From: Mangrovicoccus sp. HB161399
GTDB taxonomy: Bacteria; Pseudomonadota; Alphaproteobacteria; Rhodobacterales; Rhodobacteraceae
Reading direction: 5' to 3'
NCBI RefSeq assembly: GCF_013184745.1
Contig: NZ_JAATVU010000002.1
Span: forward strand, 139,294-203,293
Length of the DNA stretch: 64,000 nt
Program-made: the position numbers and the translations under genes
Shown: positions 54,812-63,764 of the stretch, piece by piece
Position numbering within the stretch: the first letter of the stretch is position 1
How the letters are laid out: each line of letters starts with the position of its first letter
Notes under the pieces: model-generated
Databases searched by the model: none
The model's input: the letters and a program-made list of their open reading frames with translations, nothing else
What the model was told of the DNA's origin: nothing

Positions 54812-56098
54812 TCAGGCCCGGCCCGGCAGCGGGCGCCTGCGCCGGACCGAGCCGGGCCGGCCCGGCAGGGCCAGCGCCGCATCGGCCCGGGGCGTGCGCG
54901 AGACGACCTTGCCCTTGGCCACCACGGCGAGCCGCGCGGGCCGGAGCCGCAGCGCATCGACCGGATCGGCGGCATCCAGCACGACCAGGGACGCGGCACA
55001 GCCCGGCGCCAGCCCGTAGCCCTCGGCGCCGATCACCTTGGCGCTTTCCTCGGTGACCATGCCGAAACAGGCGCGCATCTCGTCGGGATGGGTCATCTGC
55101 GCGACATGCAGCCCCATGAAGGCGACATCCAGCATGTCCGCGGTCCCCAGCGAGTACCACGGGTCGAGCACGCAATCCTGGCCGAAGGCGACCGGAATGC
55201 CCATCGCCCGCATCTCCTTCACCCGCGTCATGCCGCGCCGCTTGGGATAGGTGTCGTGCCGCCCCTGCAGCACGATGTTGATCAGCGGGTTGGGAATGGC
55301 GGCCAGCCCGGCCTCGGCGATCAGCGGCAGGAGCTTCGAGACGTAATAATTGTCCATCGAATGCATCGAAGTCAGGTGCGAGCCGACCACGCGGCCCTGA
55401 AGCCCCAGCCGCTGCGCCTCCATCGCCAGCGTCTCGACATGGCGGCTCATCGGGTCGTCGGTCTCGTCGCAATGCATATCGACCGGCAGGCCCCGTTCCG
55501 CCGCCAGCTCGCAGAGCGCCGTGACGCTGCGCGCGCCCTCCGCCATGGTCCGCTCGAAATGCGGGATGCCGCCGACGACATCGACGCCCATGTCGAGCGC
55601 GCGGACCGTGTTGTCCCAGGCCGTCGGGTCGCGGAACACGCCGTCCTGCGGGAAGGCGACGAGCTGCAGGTCGAGGTAGGGCTTCACCGCCTCGCGCACC
55701 TCGATCATCGCCTGCACGCCCAAGAGCCGGTCGTCGCAGGTATCGACATGAGTGCGGATATGCAGGAGCCCCATCGAGACCGCCCAGTCGCAATAGGCCA
55801 GCGCCCGTTCCTTCAGGCCTTCGAGGGTCATGATCTCCTTCAGCTCGCCCCAGAGGCCGATGCCCTCCAGCAGCGTGCCGGAAGCATTCACCCGCGGCAG
55901 CCCGTAGCTCAGCGTCGCGTCCATGTGGAAATGCGGATCGACGAAGGGCGGGCTGACGAGGTCGCCGGTAGCGTCGATCACCTCGCCCGCGTCGGCCTGC
56001 AGCCGCGACTCGACGGCGGCGATCCGGCCGCCCCGGATGCCGATATCGGCAACTGTTCCATCGGGCAGCGTGCCGCCCTTGACGATCAGGTCGAACAT
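54812..56098 (-). CDS. codA: Cytosine deaminase-like amidohydrolase
   Basis: 428 residues, matching CodA (427). Amidohydrolase barrel: metal pair 'DPHFHMDATLSYG' near residue 60, third histidine in 'MHCDETDDPMSRH' , then 'SHLTSMHSMDNYY' and the metal Asp in 'AFGQDCVLDPW'. CodA converts cytosine to uracil; relatives act on isoguanine, creatinine or 5-substituted cytosines, so substrate is not certain. The stop is at 54812 and the ATG overlaps the permease stop by one base, so it is the last gene of the BMP-type operon. Confidence 0.88.
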   Translation of the reverse strand: MFDLIVKGGTLPDGTVADIGIRGGRIAAVESRLQADAGEVIDATGDLVSPPFVDPHFHMDATLSYGLPRVNASGTLLEGIGLWGELKEIMTLEGLKERALAYCDWAVSMGLLHIRTHVDTCDDRLLGVQAMIEVREAVKPYLDLQLVAFPQDGVFRDPTAWDNTVRALDMGVDVVGGIPHFERTMAEGARSVTALCELAAERGLPVDMHCDETDDPMSRHVETLAMEAQRLGLQGRVVGSHLTSMHSMDNYYVSKLLPLIAEAGLAAIPNPLINIVLQGRHDTYPKRRGMTRVKEMRAMGIPVAFGQDCVLDPWYSLGTADMLDVAFMGLHVAQMTHPDEMRACFGMVTEESAKVIGAEGYGLAPGCAASLVVLDAADPVDALRLRPARLAVVAKGKVVSRTPRADAALALPGRPGSVRRRRPLPGRA

Positions 56099-57012
56099 CA
56101 GCGTTCCCCCTTGTTGTAGGGTGTCATCAGCGCGGCGGGCACTTCGGCGCGGCGCGACATCAGGATCAGGGCGAGGATCGACAAGAGGTAGGGCATCGCC
56201 AGGAACAGCTGGTAGGGCAGCCCAGCGCCGATGGCGGTCTGCTGCAGCCGCACCTGGAAGGCGTCGAATCCGGCGAAGAGCAGCGCGCCAAGAAGCGCGC
56301 GCCCCGGCATCCATGCCCCGAAGACCACCAGCGCGATGCAGATCCAGCCGCGCCCGTTGACCATGTCGAAGAAGAAGGAGTTGAAGGCCGAAAGCGTCAG
56401 GAAGCTGCCGCCCACCGCCATCAGCCCCGATCCCACCGCGACCGCGCCCATGCGCAGCCCGTGAACCGGCAGTCCTTGCGCCTCCACCGCCGCCGGGTTC
56501 TCGCCCACGGCGCGCAGCGCCAGGCCCAGCGGCGTGCGGAAGAGCACCCAGGCGGTGATCGCCACCGTGGCCAGCGCCGCCCAGGTCAGCACCGTCTGGC
56601 TTCCCAATATGGGCCAGCCGGTCGGCTGGAACGCCTCGATCCGCGGCGGCGAGGAGACCTCGGGCAGCGCCACGCGATAGGCGAAGTACGTCGCCGAGGT
56701 CGCCAGGAGGGTCAGTCCGATGCCGACCACATGCTGCGACAGGCCGAAAGGCACGGTCAGCGTGCCATGGATCAGCCCGAACATCACGCCGGTCAGGAAG
56801 GCGCAGCCGACCCCGGCCCAGAGCGGCAGCCCGGCATAGACCGCGATCCAGCCGGCGAAGGCGCCCGCGACCATGATCCCCTCGATGCCGAGGTTCAGCA
56901 CGCCCGCCCGCTCGCAGATCAGTTCGCCCATCGTGGCGAAGATCAAGGGCGAGGCGATGCGCAGGACGGCCGCCCAGAAGGTGGCGGACAGAAGGATGTC
57001 GATCAGTTCCAT
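56098..57012 (-). CDS. Nucleoside ABC transporter permease (second)
   Basis: 304 residues. BPD_transp_2-type permease with about eight to ten helices; the family core includes 'GELICERAGVLNLGIEGIMVAGAFAGW' (shown in part) and 'LGLALRAVGENPAAVEAQGL', the EAA-like loop. Matches NupQ-type permeases in BMP-linked importers. Starts one base after the first permease's stop region; the stop overlaps codA. Substrate is presumably a nucleoside or nucleobase. Confidence 0.9.
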   Translation of the reverse strand: MELIDILLSATFWAAVLRIASPLIFATMGELICERAGVLNLGIEGIMVAGAFAGWIAVYAGLPLWAGVGCAFLTGVMFGLIHGTLTVPFGLSQHVVGIGLTLLATSATYFAYRVALPEVSSPPRIEAFQPTGWPILGSQTVLTWAALATVAITAWVLFRTPLGLALRAVGENPAAVEAQGLPVHGLRMGAVAVGSGLMAVGGSFLTLSAFNSFFFDMVNGRGWICIALVVFGAWMPGRALLGALLFAGFDAFQVRLQQTAIGAGLPYQLFLAMPYLLSILALILMSRRAEVPAALMTPYNKGER

Positions 57013-57013
57013 C

Positions 57014-58060
57014 TCAGCCCCTCACCACCCGGAACCGGGAGAGCATCAGCGCCAGCACCATGAAGAGGAGCGCGGTCGCCAGCAGGATGTCGGCAATGTA
57101 GGAAGGCACGCCCGCCGAGCGGCTCATGCTGTCGGCGCCGACGAAGATGCCCGCCACGAACAGCGCTGAGACCACGACGCCCAGCGGATTGAGCAGCGCC
57201 AGCATCGCCACGACGATGCCCGTGTAGCCGAAGCCCGGCGAGATGTCGGCCGTCAGGTTGCCCTTCAGCCCCGCGACCTCCGAAAAGCCCGCCAGCGCCG
57301 CCAGCCCGCCCGAGATCAGCGCGGTCTTCGCCAGCACGGCATTGACCGGCATGCCCGCAAATCGCGCAGCACGGGCATTGAGCCCGACGGCGCGCATCTC
57401 GAAGCCGAGGGTGGTCTTCGCCTGGACCAGCCAGACGCCCAGGGCGCAGATCAGCGCGAGGCCGAAGCCCCAGTGCAGCCGCAGCCCCTCGACGATGCGC
57501 GGCAGGCGGGCTTCCTTCGGCAGCGACGGCGATTTCGGCCAGCCCATGCCCATCGGGTCCTTCATCGGCCCCTCCAGCAGGTAGCCGACGAAAAGCAGCA
57601 CGACGAAGTTCAGGAGCAGCGTCGTCACCACCTCGTCGACGCCGAGCTTGGTCTTCAGCAGCGTCGGGCCGAGCAGCATCGCCGCGCCGGCGATCACCGC
57701 GCCAGCGGCCATGGCCGGGATCACCAGCGGACCGGGCAGACCGGATTGCGTGCCGATCAGCACGGTGGCGACCGCACCGAGATAGAGCTGCGCCTCCGCC
57801 CCGATGTTCCACAGCTTGGCACGGAACGCGACGGCCACGGCGAGCCCGGTGAAGATCAGCGGCGTGGCGCGGTTCAGCGTCTCCAGCCGCGCGAATTTCG
57901 TGCCGACCGCACCATCGACGATCTGGCCAAGCACCGCCGCCGGATTGCCGCCCGCGACGGCGGCAAGCAGCGCGGCAACCACGACGGTCGCGGCCAGCGC
58001 CGCCGCCGGATAGCCGAGACGGCGCGCCAGCGTCGGCGCCTCGACAGGTTCAAGCCGCAT
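57014..58060 (-). CDS. Nucleoside ABC transporter permease (first)
   Basis: 348 residues from the ATG at 58060. It begins with a cytoplasmic stretch, then about nine helices; the core 'LWNIGAEAQLYLGAVATVLIG' and 'EMRAVGLNARAARFAGMPVNA' mark the BMP-linked permease family (NupP-like). It overlaps the ATPase gene by 11 bases and is directly followed by the second permease, as expected for a paired channel. Confidence 0.9.
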   Translation of the reverse strand: MRLEPVEAPTLARRLGYPAAALAATVVVAALLAAVAGGNPAAVLGQIVDGAVGTKFARLETLNRATPLIFTGLAVAVAFRAKLWNIGAEAQLYLGAVATVLIGTQSGLPGPLVIPAMAAGAVIAGAAMLLGPTLLKTKLGVDEVVTTLLLNFVVLLFVGYLLEGPMKDPMGMGWPKSPSLPKEARLPRIVEGLRLHWGFGLALICALGVWLVQAKTTLGFEMRAVGLNARAARFAGMPVNAVLAKTALISGGLAALAGFSEVAGLKGNLTADISPGFGYTGIVVAMLALLNPLGVVVSALFVAGIFVGADSMSRSAGVPSYIADILLATALLFMVLALMLSRFRVVRG

Positions 58061-59606
58061 GCCGGCCTCCTTGCCCGGCCATCCACAGGCCAAGCTCCTT
58101 CACCGTGATCTCCCCGCGCGCGAAGGCCGGGGACAGCTCGCCGTCATGGATCGCGTGGATCACGTCCGACAGCGCGCGGAGTTCATCCAGGTCCTCTGAG
58201 ATTAGCAGCACCGCCGCGCCGCGTTCCCGCGCCGCCAACAGCTGGCGGTGGACATAGGTGACAGCGCCGATATCGAGACCGCGGGTCGGCTGGTTGGCGA
58301 GGATGATCGCCGGGCCGGCCTCCAGCACGCGGCCGAGGATCAGCTTCTGCATGTTGCCGCCGGACAGCAGCCGGATCGGCACCGAGGGCCCCGGACAGCG
58401 CACGTCATAGCCTTCGATGATCGCCTCGGCGCGCTTGCGCGCCCTGCCCCAGTCGAGCCAGCCCTTCCGCGACATCGGCGGGCGGGCGTAATCCTCGAGC
58501 ATGGCGTTCTCGGTCAGGTCGAAATCGGCGATCGTGCCGGTGGCGTGGCGGTCCTCGGGGATGCGGGCGATGCCCTGCGCCACGGCCTGCCGCGGCGACC
58601 AGTCCGCCAGAGCTGACCCTTTCAACTCCACCGCACCGCTTTCGGGAAACGCCAAGCCCGAAAGCAGGTCGGCAAGCGCCCGCTGGCCGTTGCCAGAGAC
58701 TCCTGCGATGCCGGTGATCGTGCCGGCCCTGAGCGCCAGCGATGCGTCACGCAGACCCGGGCTGCCTGCCACGGAAACCTGATCGAGCCGGAACAGCACC
58801 TCTCCCGGAGTAGCCGGCGGCACTTCCGGGGGGACGATCTCGGCACCGACCATCGCCTCGGCCAGACGGTGGCGGTCGGTCTCGGCGGTCCGCATCTCGG
58901 CGACCTTGGCGCCGCGGCGCAGGATCACCACGCGGTCGGCCACGGCCATGACCTCGCCCAGCTTGTGGCTGATGAACACGACCGCCAGCCCCTTCGCCAC
59001 CGCCTTGCGGATCGTGGCGAAAAGCGCATCGACCTCCTGCGGCGTCAGCACTGCGGTCGGCTCGTCGAGGATCAGCACGCGGGCGTCGCGGTAGAGCGCC
59101 TTGAGGATCTCCACGCGCTGGCGTTCGCCCACCGACAGGTCGGCGACCCGCGCGGAGGGATCGACCGCCAGGCCGAAATCCTCGGACAGCTGCCTCAGCC
59201 GCGCGCGTGCCGCGCGCCGGCCCGACGACAGCGAGAACAGCGGCCGCGTGCCGAGCGCCACGTTGTCGAGCACGGTCAGGTTCTCGGCCAGGGTGAAATG
59301 CTGGTGCACCATGCCGACGCCCGCGGCGAGCGCTGCCCCGGGCTGGCCGGGGGGCAGTTCCTGCCCGGCGACATGGACGGTGCCTTCGTCGGCGACGTAA
59401 TGGCCGAAGAGGATGTTCATCAGGGTCGTCTTGCCAGCGCCGTTCTCGCCCAGAAGCGCGAGGACCTCGCCCTCGGCGAGGGCAAAGCCGATGCCGTCAT
59501 TGGCAAGGACGGGACCGAACCGCTTGGTGATCCCGTCGAGCCGCAGGATCGCAGTGCTTTCCCCCCGCAGGATCGCAGCACTCTCCTGCCGCAGGATTTC
59601 GGCCAT
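58050..59606 (-). CDS. Nucleoside ABC transporter ATP-binding protein (double NBD)
   Basis: 518 residues, two fused nucleotide-binding domains. First: Walker A 'LLGENGAGKTTLMNILFG', signature 'LSVGERQRVEILKAL', Walker B 'ARVLILDEPTAVL'. The second is degenerate: 'GIAGVSGNGQRALADLLSG' lacks the Lys of Walker A, with signature 'LLSGGNMQKLILGRVL'. This matches sugar/nucleoside ATPases such as RbsA and NupO. The N-terminus carries a threefold ILR-based repeat (see findings). It is the second gene in the operon. Confidence 0.92.
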   Translation of the reverse strand: MAEILRQESAAILRGESTAILRLDGITKRFGPVLANDGIGFALAEGEVLALLGENGAGKTTLMNILFGHYVADEGTVHVAGQELPPGQPGAALAAGVGMVHQHFTLAENLTVLDNVALGTRPLFSLSSGRRAARARLRQLSEDFGLAVDPSARVADLSVGERQRVEILKALYRDARVLILDEPTAVLTPQEVDALFATIRKAVAKGLAVVFISHKLGEVMAVADRVVILRRGAKVAEMRTAETDRHRLAEAMVGAEIVPPEVPPATPGEVLFRLDQVSVAGSPGLRDASLALRAGTITGIAGVSGNGQRALADLLSGLAFPESGAVELKGSALADWSPRQAVAQGIARIPEDRHATGTIADFDLTENAMLEDYARPPMSRKGWLDWGRARKRAEAIIEGYDVRCPGPSVPIRLLSGGNMQKLILGRVLEAGPAIILANQPTRGLDIGAVTYVHRQLLAARERGAAVLLISEDLDELRALSDVIHAIHDGELSPAFARGEITVKELGLWMAGQGGRHAA

Positions 59607-60616
59607 CAGGCGGAGGGTTCGCTGTCGACGATCTCGACCTCGAATTCGCCCGAGAGGATCTGGGCGGAGCGGGTCTGCACCAGCTCCATCGCCTCGGTCG
59701 GCACCTTGCCCTCGAAGGTGCCGAGCGGCGAGAGCGAGCAGCCGCCGTTCTTCATGAAGCTGTAGACGCCGTAATCGGCCGCGGTGAACTCGCCCGCCTG
59801 GGCTGCATTGATGGCGGCGTCCATGGTCGGCTCGAAATGCCACAGCGCCGAGGCGACCTCGGTGTCCGGATAGTCGCCCTGGGTGTTGATCACGTTGCCG
59901 ATCGACAGGATGCCCCGCTCCATGGCGGCGTCGGCCACGCCGAACCGTTCGGCATAGAGCAGGTCGGCGCCGTTCTCGATCATCGCGAAGGCGGTTTCCT
60001 TGGCCTTGGGCGGGTCGAACCAGGAGCCGATGAAGGCAATCTGGAAGGTGATGTCGGGATTGACCTCGCGCGCGCCGGCCATGAAGGCGTTCATCAGACG
60101 GTTGACCTCGGGGATCGGGAAGCCGCCGACCATGCCGATATTGCCGGACTTGGTCATCGCGCCGGCGATGATGCCGGTCAGGTAGCTCGCGTCCTGGATG
60201 TAGTTGTCGAACACCGCGAAATTCGGCAGCGCCTCGTCCGGCTTGAAGGACGACCCCATCAGGAAGGCGATGTCCGGATAGTCGGCGGCGACCTCGCGGG
60301 CCTCCTGCTCGACCGCGAAGGCCTCGCCGATGATCAGCTTCGCGCCGCCCTCGGCATATTCGCGCAGAACGCGGGTATAGTCGGTGTTGGAGACGTTTTC
60401 CGAGAACTGGTAGGTGATGTCGCCGCGCGCCTTGGCGGCCTCGGCGGCGATATGGATGCGGCCGACCCATTTCTGCTCCACCGGCACGGTGTAGGCGGCG
60501 GCAACCGGGATCACGGTTCCCTGGGCGCGCAGCAGGCCCGGGGCGACCCCGGCAAGGGCCGCTGCGCCTGCGGTGCGGGACAGCAGCTGGCGGCGGCTGA
60601 GAAAATGGTTCGCCAT
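59606..60616 (-). CDS. BMP-family nucleoside-binding protein
   Basis: 336 residues. The N-terminus 'LSRRQLLSRTAGAAALAG' is a twin-arginine signal candidate. The mature domain has the BMP/PnrA fold, with 'YADGGAKLIIGEAFAVEQ'-like 'EGGAKLIIGEAFA', 'SGNIGMVGGFPIPEVNRLMNAF' (in part) and 'FGVADAAMERGILSIGNVI'. It binds purine or pyrimidine nucleosides in family precedent. GAGGGAG is 7 bases upstream of the ATG. It is first in the operon and would be made in the greatest amount. Confidence 0.9.
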   Translation of the reverse strand: MANHFLSRRQLLSRTAGAAALAGVAPGLLRAQGTVIPVAAAYTVPVEQKWVGRIHIAAEAAKARGDITYQFSENVSNTDYTRVLREYAEGGAKLIIGEAFAVEQEAREVAADYPDIAFLMGSSFKPDEALPNFAVFDNYIQDASYLTGIIAGAMTKSGNIGMVGGFPIPEVNRLMNAFMAGAREVNPDITFQIAFIGSWFDPPKAKETAFAMIENGADLLYAERFGVADAAMERGILSIGNVINTQGDYPDTEVASALWHFEPTMDAAINAAQAGEFTAADYGVYSFMKNGGCSLSPLGTFEGKVPTEAMELVQTRSAQILSGEFEVEIVDSEPSA

Positions 60617-60812
60617 GGTGAAGCTCCCTCTAGCAACTCTGGACCCAAACCTAGCCGCAACCGCCCGACAAGGAAGCGAAATGCGCGGACCGGGCGGCAG
60701 GCCGCAGGCGCCTGCACAGAGTTTGGGCAGTCCGCCGCGGCGCCCCGCCGCCAATCCCCTTGCCCGCAGGCGGCCCGCCGGGCGAAGCTGCCGCGGGAAG
60801 AGGAGGACGGGG

Positions 60813-61526
60813 ATGGAGACAGGCGGAGACACCGGCACCGGGACGGCCCGGGCAACGCCGCGGGTGGACCGCGCGGCGGCCCGGCGCGAGGGCATGGTAC
60901 CCAAGGTCACGATGCGCAGCATGCTCTCGGGGCTCGGGATGGCGCCGGACGCGGTGCTGGACATCGGCGTGGCGCGCGGCACGCCGCAGCTCTACGACGC
61001 CTTTCCCGATGCGGCCTTCCTGCTGGTCGATCCGCGGCCGGGCTTCGCCGAACGGCTGGCCTTCCGGCCGGAACGCTTCGCCGCGCTGACCGCCGCTGTG
61101 GGAGCGGAGGCGGGACGCATGCGGCTGGAGGACCGCGGCGGGCACAGCAGCCTGAACCGGCGCATCGACCGCGGCGATGCCCCGCCCGTGGCCAGCTATG
61201 ACGTGGACGTGGTGACGCTCGACGGGATGATCGCCTCGCTCGGCCTGGCGCCGGAGGCGACGGTCGGGATCAAGCTAGACACCGAAGGGCACGAGCTGGA
61301 CGCGATCCGGGGACTGACGCGGGATCTGGAGCGGATCGCCTTCATCGCCTGCGAGGTGTCGGTGCTCGACCGTTTCGTCGGCGGCTATACCTTCGCCGAG
61401 CTGGTCGCGCTGCTCGATCAAAAAGGGTTCCGCTTCTACGCCGTGATGAGCACGCCGCGGCCAAGGCGGCCGCTGCGCTTCCTCGACTGCCTGTTCCTGC
61501 GCCATGACGACCCGCGCTTCGCCTGA
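60813..61526 (+). CDS. FkbM-family methyltransferase
   Basis: 237 residues. SAM-binding motif 'VLDIGVARGTPQLYDAFPDA' and the typical late motif 'VGIKLDTEGHELDAIRGL' mark Methyltransf_21/FkbM proteins, which methylate hydroxyls on polysaccharides, antibiotics or glycolipids. The N-terminal 30 residues are Thr/Gly/Ala rich. The acceptor is unknown. GAGGAGGA precedes the ATG. Divergent from the BMP operon and convergent with pncB. Confidence 0.85.
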   Translation: METGGDTGTGTARATPRVDRAAARREGMVPKVTMRSMLSGLGMAPDAVLDIGVARGTPQLYDAFPDAAFLLVDPRPGFAERLAFRPERFAALTAAVGAEAGRMRLEDRGGHSSLNRRIDRGDAPPVASYDVDVVTLDGMIASLGLAPEATVGIKLDTEGHELDAIRGLTRDLERIAFIACEVSVLDRFVGGYTFAELVALLDQKGFRFYAVMSTPRPRRPLRFLDCLFLRHDDPRFA

Positions 61527-61544
61527 GGCGCGGCGCCGGCCGGT

Positions 61545-62837
61545 TCAGACCAGGACCTTGCGCGCCTTCTGCTCGCCCACGCCGAAGACCCGCTTGTAGC
61601 GCGCCACCTCGTCTGCCGGGCCCATCGCCTTGTTCGGATTGTCCGACAGCTTGACGGTGGGATGCCCGTTGGCCGAGACCGCCTTGCACACCAGCGAGAA
61701 GGGCGAGAGCCCGTCATCTTTCACCAGCCCGCGGAAATCGTTGGTCAGCAGCGTTCCCCAGCCGAAGCTGACCCGGACCCGCCCGGCAAAATGGGCATGC
61801 AGGCGCTGGATCTCCGCCACGTCGAGTCCGTCGGAGAAGATCATCAGCTTGTCGCGCGGATCCTCGCCCTTGGCCTTCCACCAGGCGATCGCCGCCTCGC
61901 CGTTGCCGACCGGATCGCCGCTGTCGATGCGGATGCCGGTCCAGCGGGACAGCCAGTCCGGCGCGCGGTCGAGGAATTCCTGCGTCCCGTAGGTGTCGGG
62001 CAGGATGATCAGCAGGTTGCCCTCGTGCTCTTCCTGCCAGTCCTGCAGCACCTTGAAGGGCGCGGCGGCCAGTTCCTCGTCATTCTCCGCCAGCGCGGAA
62101 TAGACCATCGGCAGCTCATGCGCGTTGGTGCCGATAGCCTCCACCTCGCGGCGCATGGCGATCAGGCAGTTGGAGGTGCCGATGAAATTCGGCCCCAGCC
62201 CTTCCAGCATCGCCTGCACGCACCAGTCCTGCCACAGGAAGCTGTGCCGCCGCCGCGTGCCGAAATCGGCGATCTTGACGTCCGGCAGGGTCCTGAGATG
62301 TTCCACCTTCTCCCAGAGCTTGGTCATGGCGCGGGCATAGAGCACCTCCAGCTCGAACCGGCCCATCCGCTCCAGCACCGCGCGGCCGCGCAGCTCCATC
62401 AGCACGGCCAGCGCCGGGATCTCCCACAGCATCACCTCGGGCCAGCTGCCTTCGAAGGTCAGCTCGTACTGCCCGTCGCGCTTTTCCAGGTGGTAGGGCG
62501 GCAGGCGCAGGTTCTCGAACCACTCCATGAAGTCGGGGCGGAACATCTGGCGCTTGCCGTAGAAAGTGTTGCCGCGCAGCCAGGTGCTTTCGCCGCGGCT
62601 GAGGCTGAGGCTGCGGATATGGTCCAGCTGCTCGCGCAGCTCGCCCTCGTCGATCAGCTCGGCGAGGCGCAGCGACTTGGTGCGGTTGATCAGGCTAAAG
62701 GTGACCTGCGTGTCCGGTCCGTTGCCGAAGACCGTCTGGCACATCAGGAGCTTGTAGAAATCGGTATCGATCAGCGAGCGGACGATCGGGTCGATCTTCC
62801 ACTTGTGGTTATAGACGCGGGTGGCGATATCGACCAT
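61545..62837 (-). CDS. pncB: Nicotinate phosphoribosyltransferase
   Basis: 430 residues. The family motifs '[17 protein letters not shown]', '[14 protein letters not shown]', '[17 protein letters not shown]' with the autophosphorylated His, and '[13 protein letters not shown]' are clear. It makes nicotinate mononucleotide from nicotinate and PRPP, using ATP, in NAD salvage. ATG at 62837; the extra 32 codons upstream in frame are not part of the family. Divergent from the secreted protein gene. Confidence 0.95.
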   Translation of the reverse strand: MVDIATRVYNHKWKIDPIVRSLIDTDFYKLLMCQTVFGNGPDTQVTFSLINRTKSLRLAELIDEGELREQLDHIRSLSLSRGESTWLRGNTFYGKRQMFRPDFMEWFENLRLPPYHLEKRDGQYELTFEGSWPEVMLWEIPALAVLMELRGRAVLERMGRFELEVLYARAMTKLWEKVEHLRTLPDVKIADFGTRRRHSFLWQDWCVQAMLEGLGPNFIGTSNCLIAMRREVEAIGTNAHELPMVYSALAENDEELAAAPFKVLQDWQEEHEGNLLIILPDTYGTQEFLDRAPDWLSRWTGIRIDSGDPVGNGEAAIAWWKAKGEDPRDKLMIFSDGLDVAEIQRLHAHFAGRVRVSFGWGTLLTNDFRGLVKDDGLSPFSLVCKAVSANGHPTVKLSDNPNKAMGPADEVARYKRVFGVGEQKARKVLV

Positions 62838-62979
62838 GTACTGCACTCCGGGTGGCCCGAGGCTCCTTAGAGCAAATCCGGTCACCTTCTGGCAAGGGAG
62901 CCCGGCTGCAACGCGCGGCAAGGTTGCGTTCATGTCCCTGCGCCATTCTCGGCCCGGCCCCCTGGCGGAAGGAAACCCG

Positions 62980-63534
62980 ATGCGCGCCTGCCTGATCCTT
63001 CTCGTCCTCGCCGCTCCCGCCCTTGCGCAGGACCGGAGCGAATGGACCTATGGCGACTGGTCCGCCACGTTCGAGGCCCATGACAGCACGGAGGATGACT
63101 GGCTGACCTGTTCCGCCCGAACCGGCGGCGACGGCTGGCCGGTCCTGGCGGTCTCGGTCTTCGAGGGCGATGCCGGCCCGCCCGGCGCCTATCCCGACAT
63201 CAAGCTGCAGGAATGGGCGCCGCGGCACTATCCGACATCGATGCAGGACGGCGTCCCGGCGCACTTCTCCTTCGACACCGGGCTGGAGGCCGAGGTCATG
63301 CCCGATGTGATGATCACGGACGAGGGCCTGCAGGAGGCGCATGCCAACATCTTCTCGCCCGGCAGCCTGGAGCCCTTGCGGGCCATGGCGGCCGGATCGC
63401 GGCTGGAGGTCAGCACGGGCGGCAAGCCGGTCGCCAGCTTCTCGCTGAAGGGATTCACCGCAGCCTATCTGAAGATGATGGAGCTCTGCGGCTTCGGCGC
63501 CAGCGCCAGCCTGACCCCTGGCCTAGGTGTTTGA
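62980..63534 (+). CDS. Secreted protein with 3' end formed by an IS insertion
   Basis: 184 codons before the stop. Signal peptide 1-16 (cleavage after ALA). The mature part opens '[14 protein letters not shown]' and continues to '[17 protein letters not shown]', a pattern seen in small secreted Rhodobacterales proteins of unknown function. The last codons (Gly-Val-stop) are read from the left end of the IS481 element, so the true C-terminus is probably missing. GGAAGGAAA precedes the ATG. Confidence 0.75.
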   Translation: MRACLILLVLAAPALAQDRSEWTYGDWSATFEAHDSTEDDWLTCSARTGGDGWPVLAVSVFEGDAGPPGAYPDIKLQEWAPRHYPTSMQDGVPAHFSFDTGLEAEVMPDVMITDEGLQEAHANIFSPGSLEPLRAMAAGSRLEVSTGGKPVASFSLKGFTAAYLKMMELCGFGASASLTPGLGV

Positions 63535-63628
63535 TCCCACGGTTTGATGGTGCGATCCATTCGTCGGCATGGAAGGAAGCACTATGGGACAAGTTCGTCA
63601 CGGCTGCGCCACGATCCTCTGACCGGAA

Positions 63629-63648
63629 GGCGAATGTGCGCATTCGCC
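63629..63648. repeat. Palindrome in first transposase insertion
   Basis: GGCGAATG-TGCG-CATTCGCC, an 8-bp perfect stem with a 4-base loop, at the centre of extra sequence about 39 bases long that leaves the reading frame unchanged. Confidence 0.8.
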
Positions 63649-63737
63649 GAGACGGGCGCACGCCATCCGAGCTGCAATACAGCGATCGCAAGCTTCGGCC
63701 GCGGCGCTGAGCCGGAAACTCGGGAGCGAGGAGGATC

Positions 63738-63764
63738 GGAAAGCGATCCAGTGAATCGCTTTCC
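63738..63764. repeat. Palindrome in second transposase insertion
   Basis: GGAAAGCGAT-N7-ATCGCTTTCC, a 10-bp perfect stem, within extra sequence about 42 bases long. A GCGAG pentamer occurs on both sides (63726-63730 and 63767-63771), compatible with a duplicated target. Confidence 0.8.

Noticed and set aside
54132..55793. Upstream extension of the Crp/Fnr frame
   Set aside because: Runs through the antisense of the GNAT and codA; the regulator begins at 54131.
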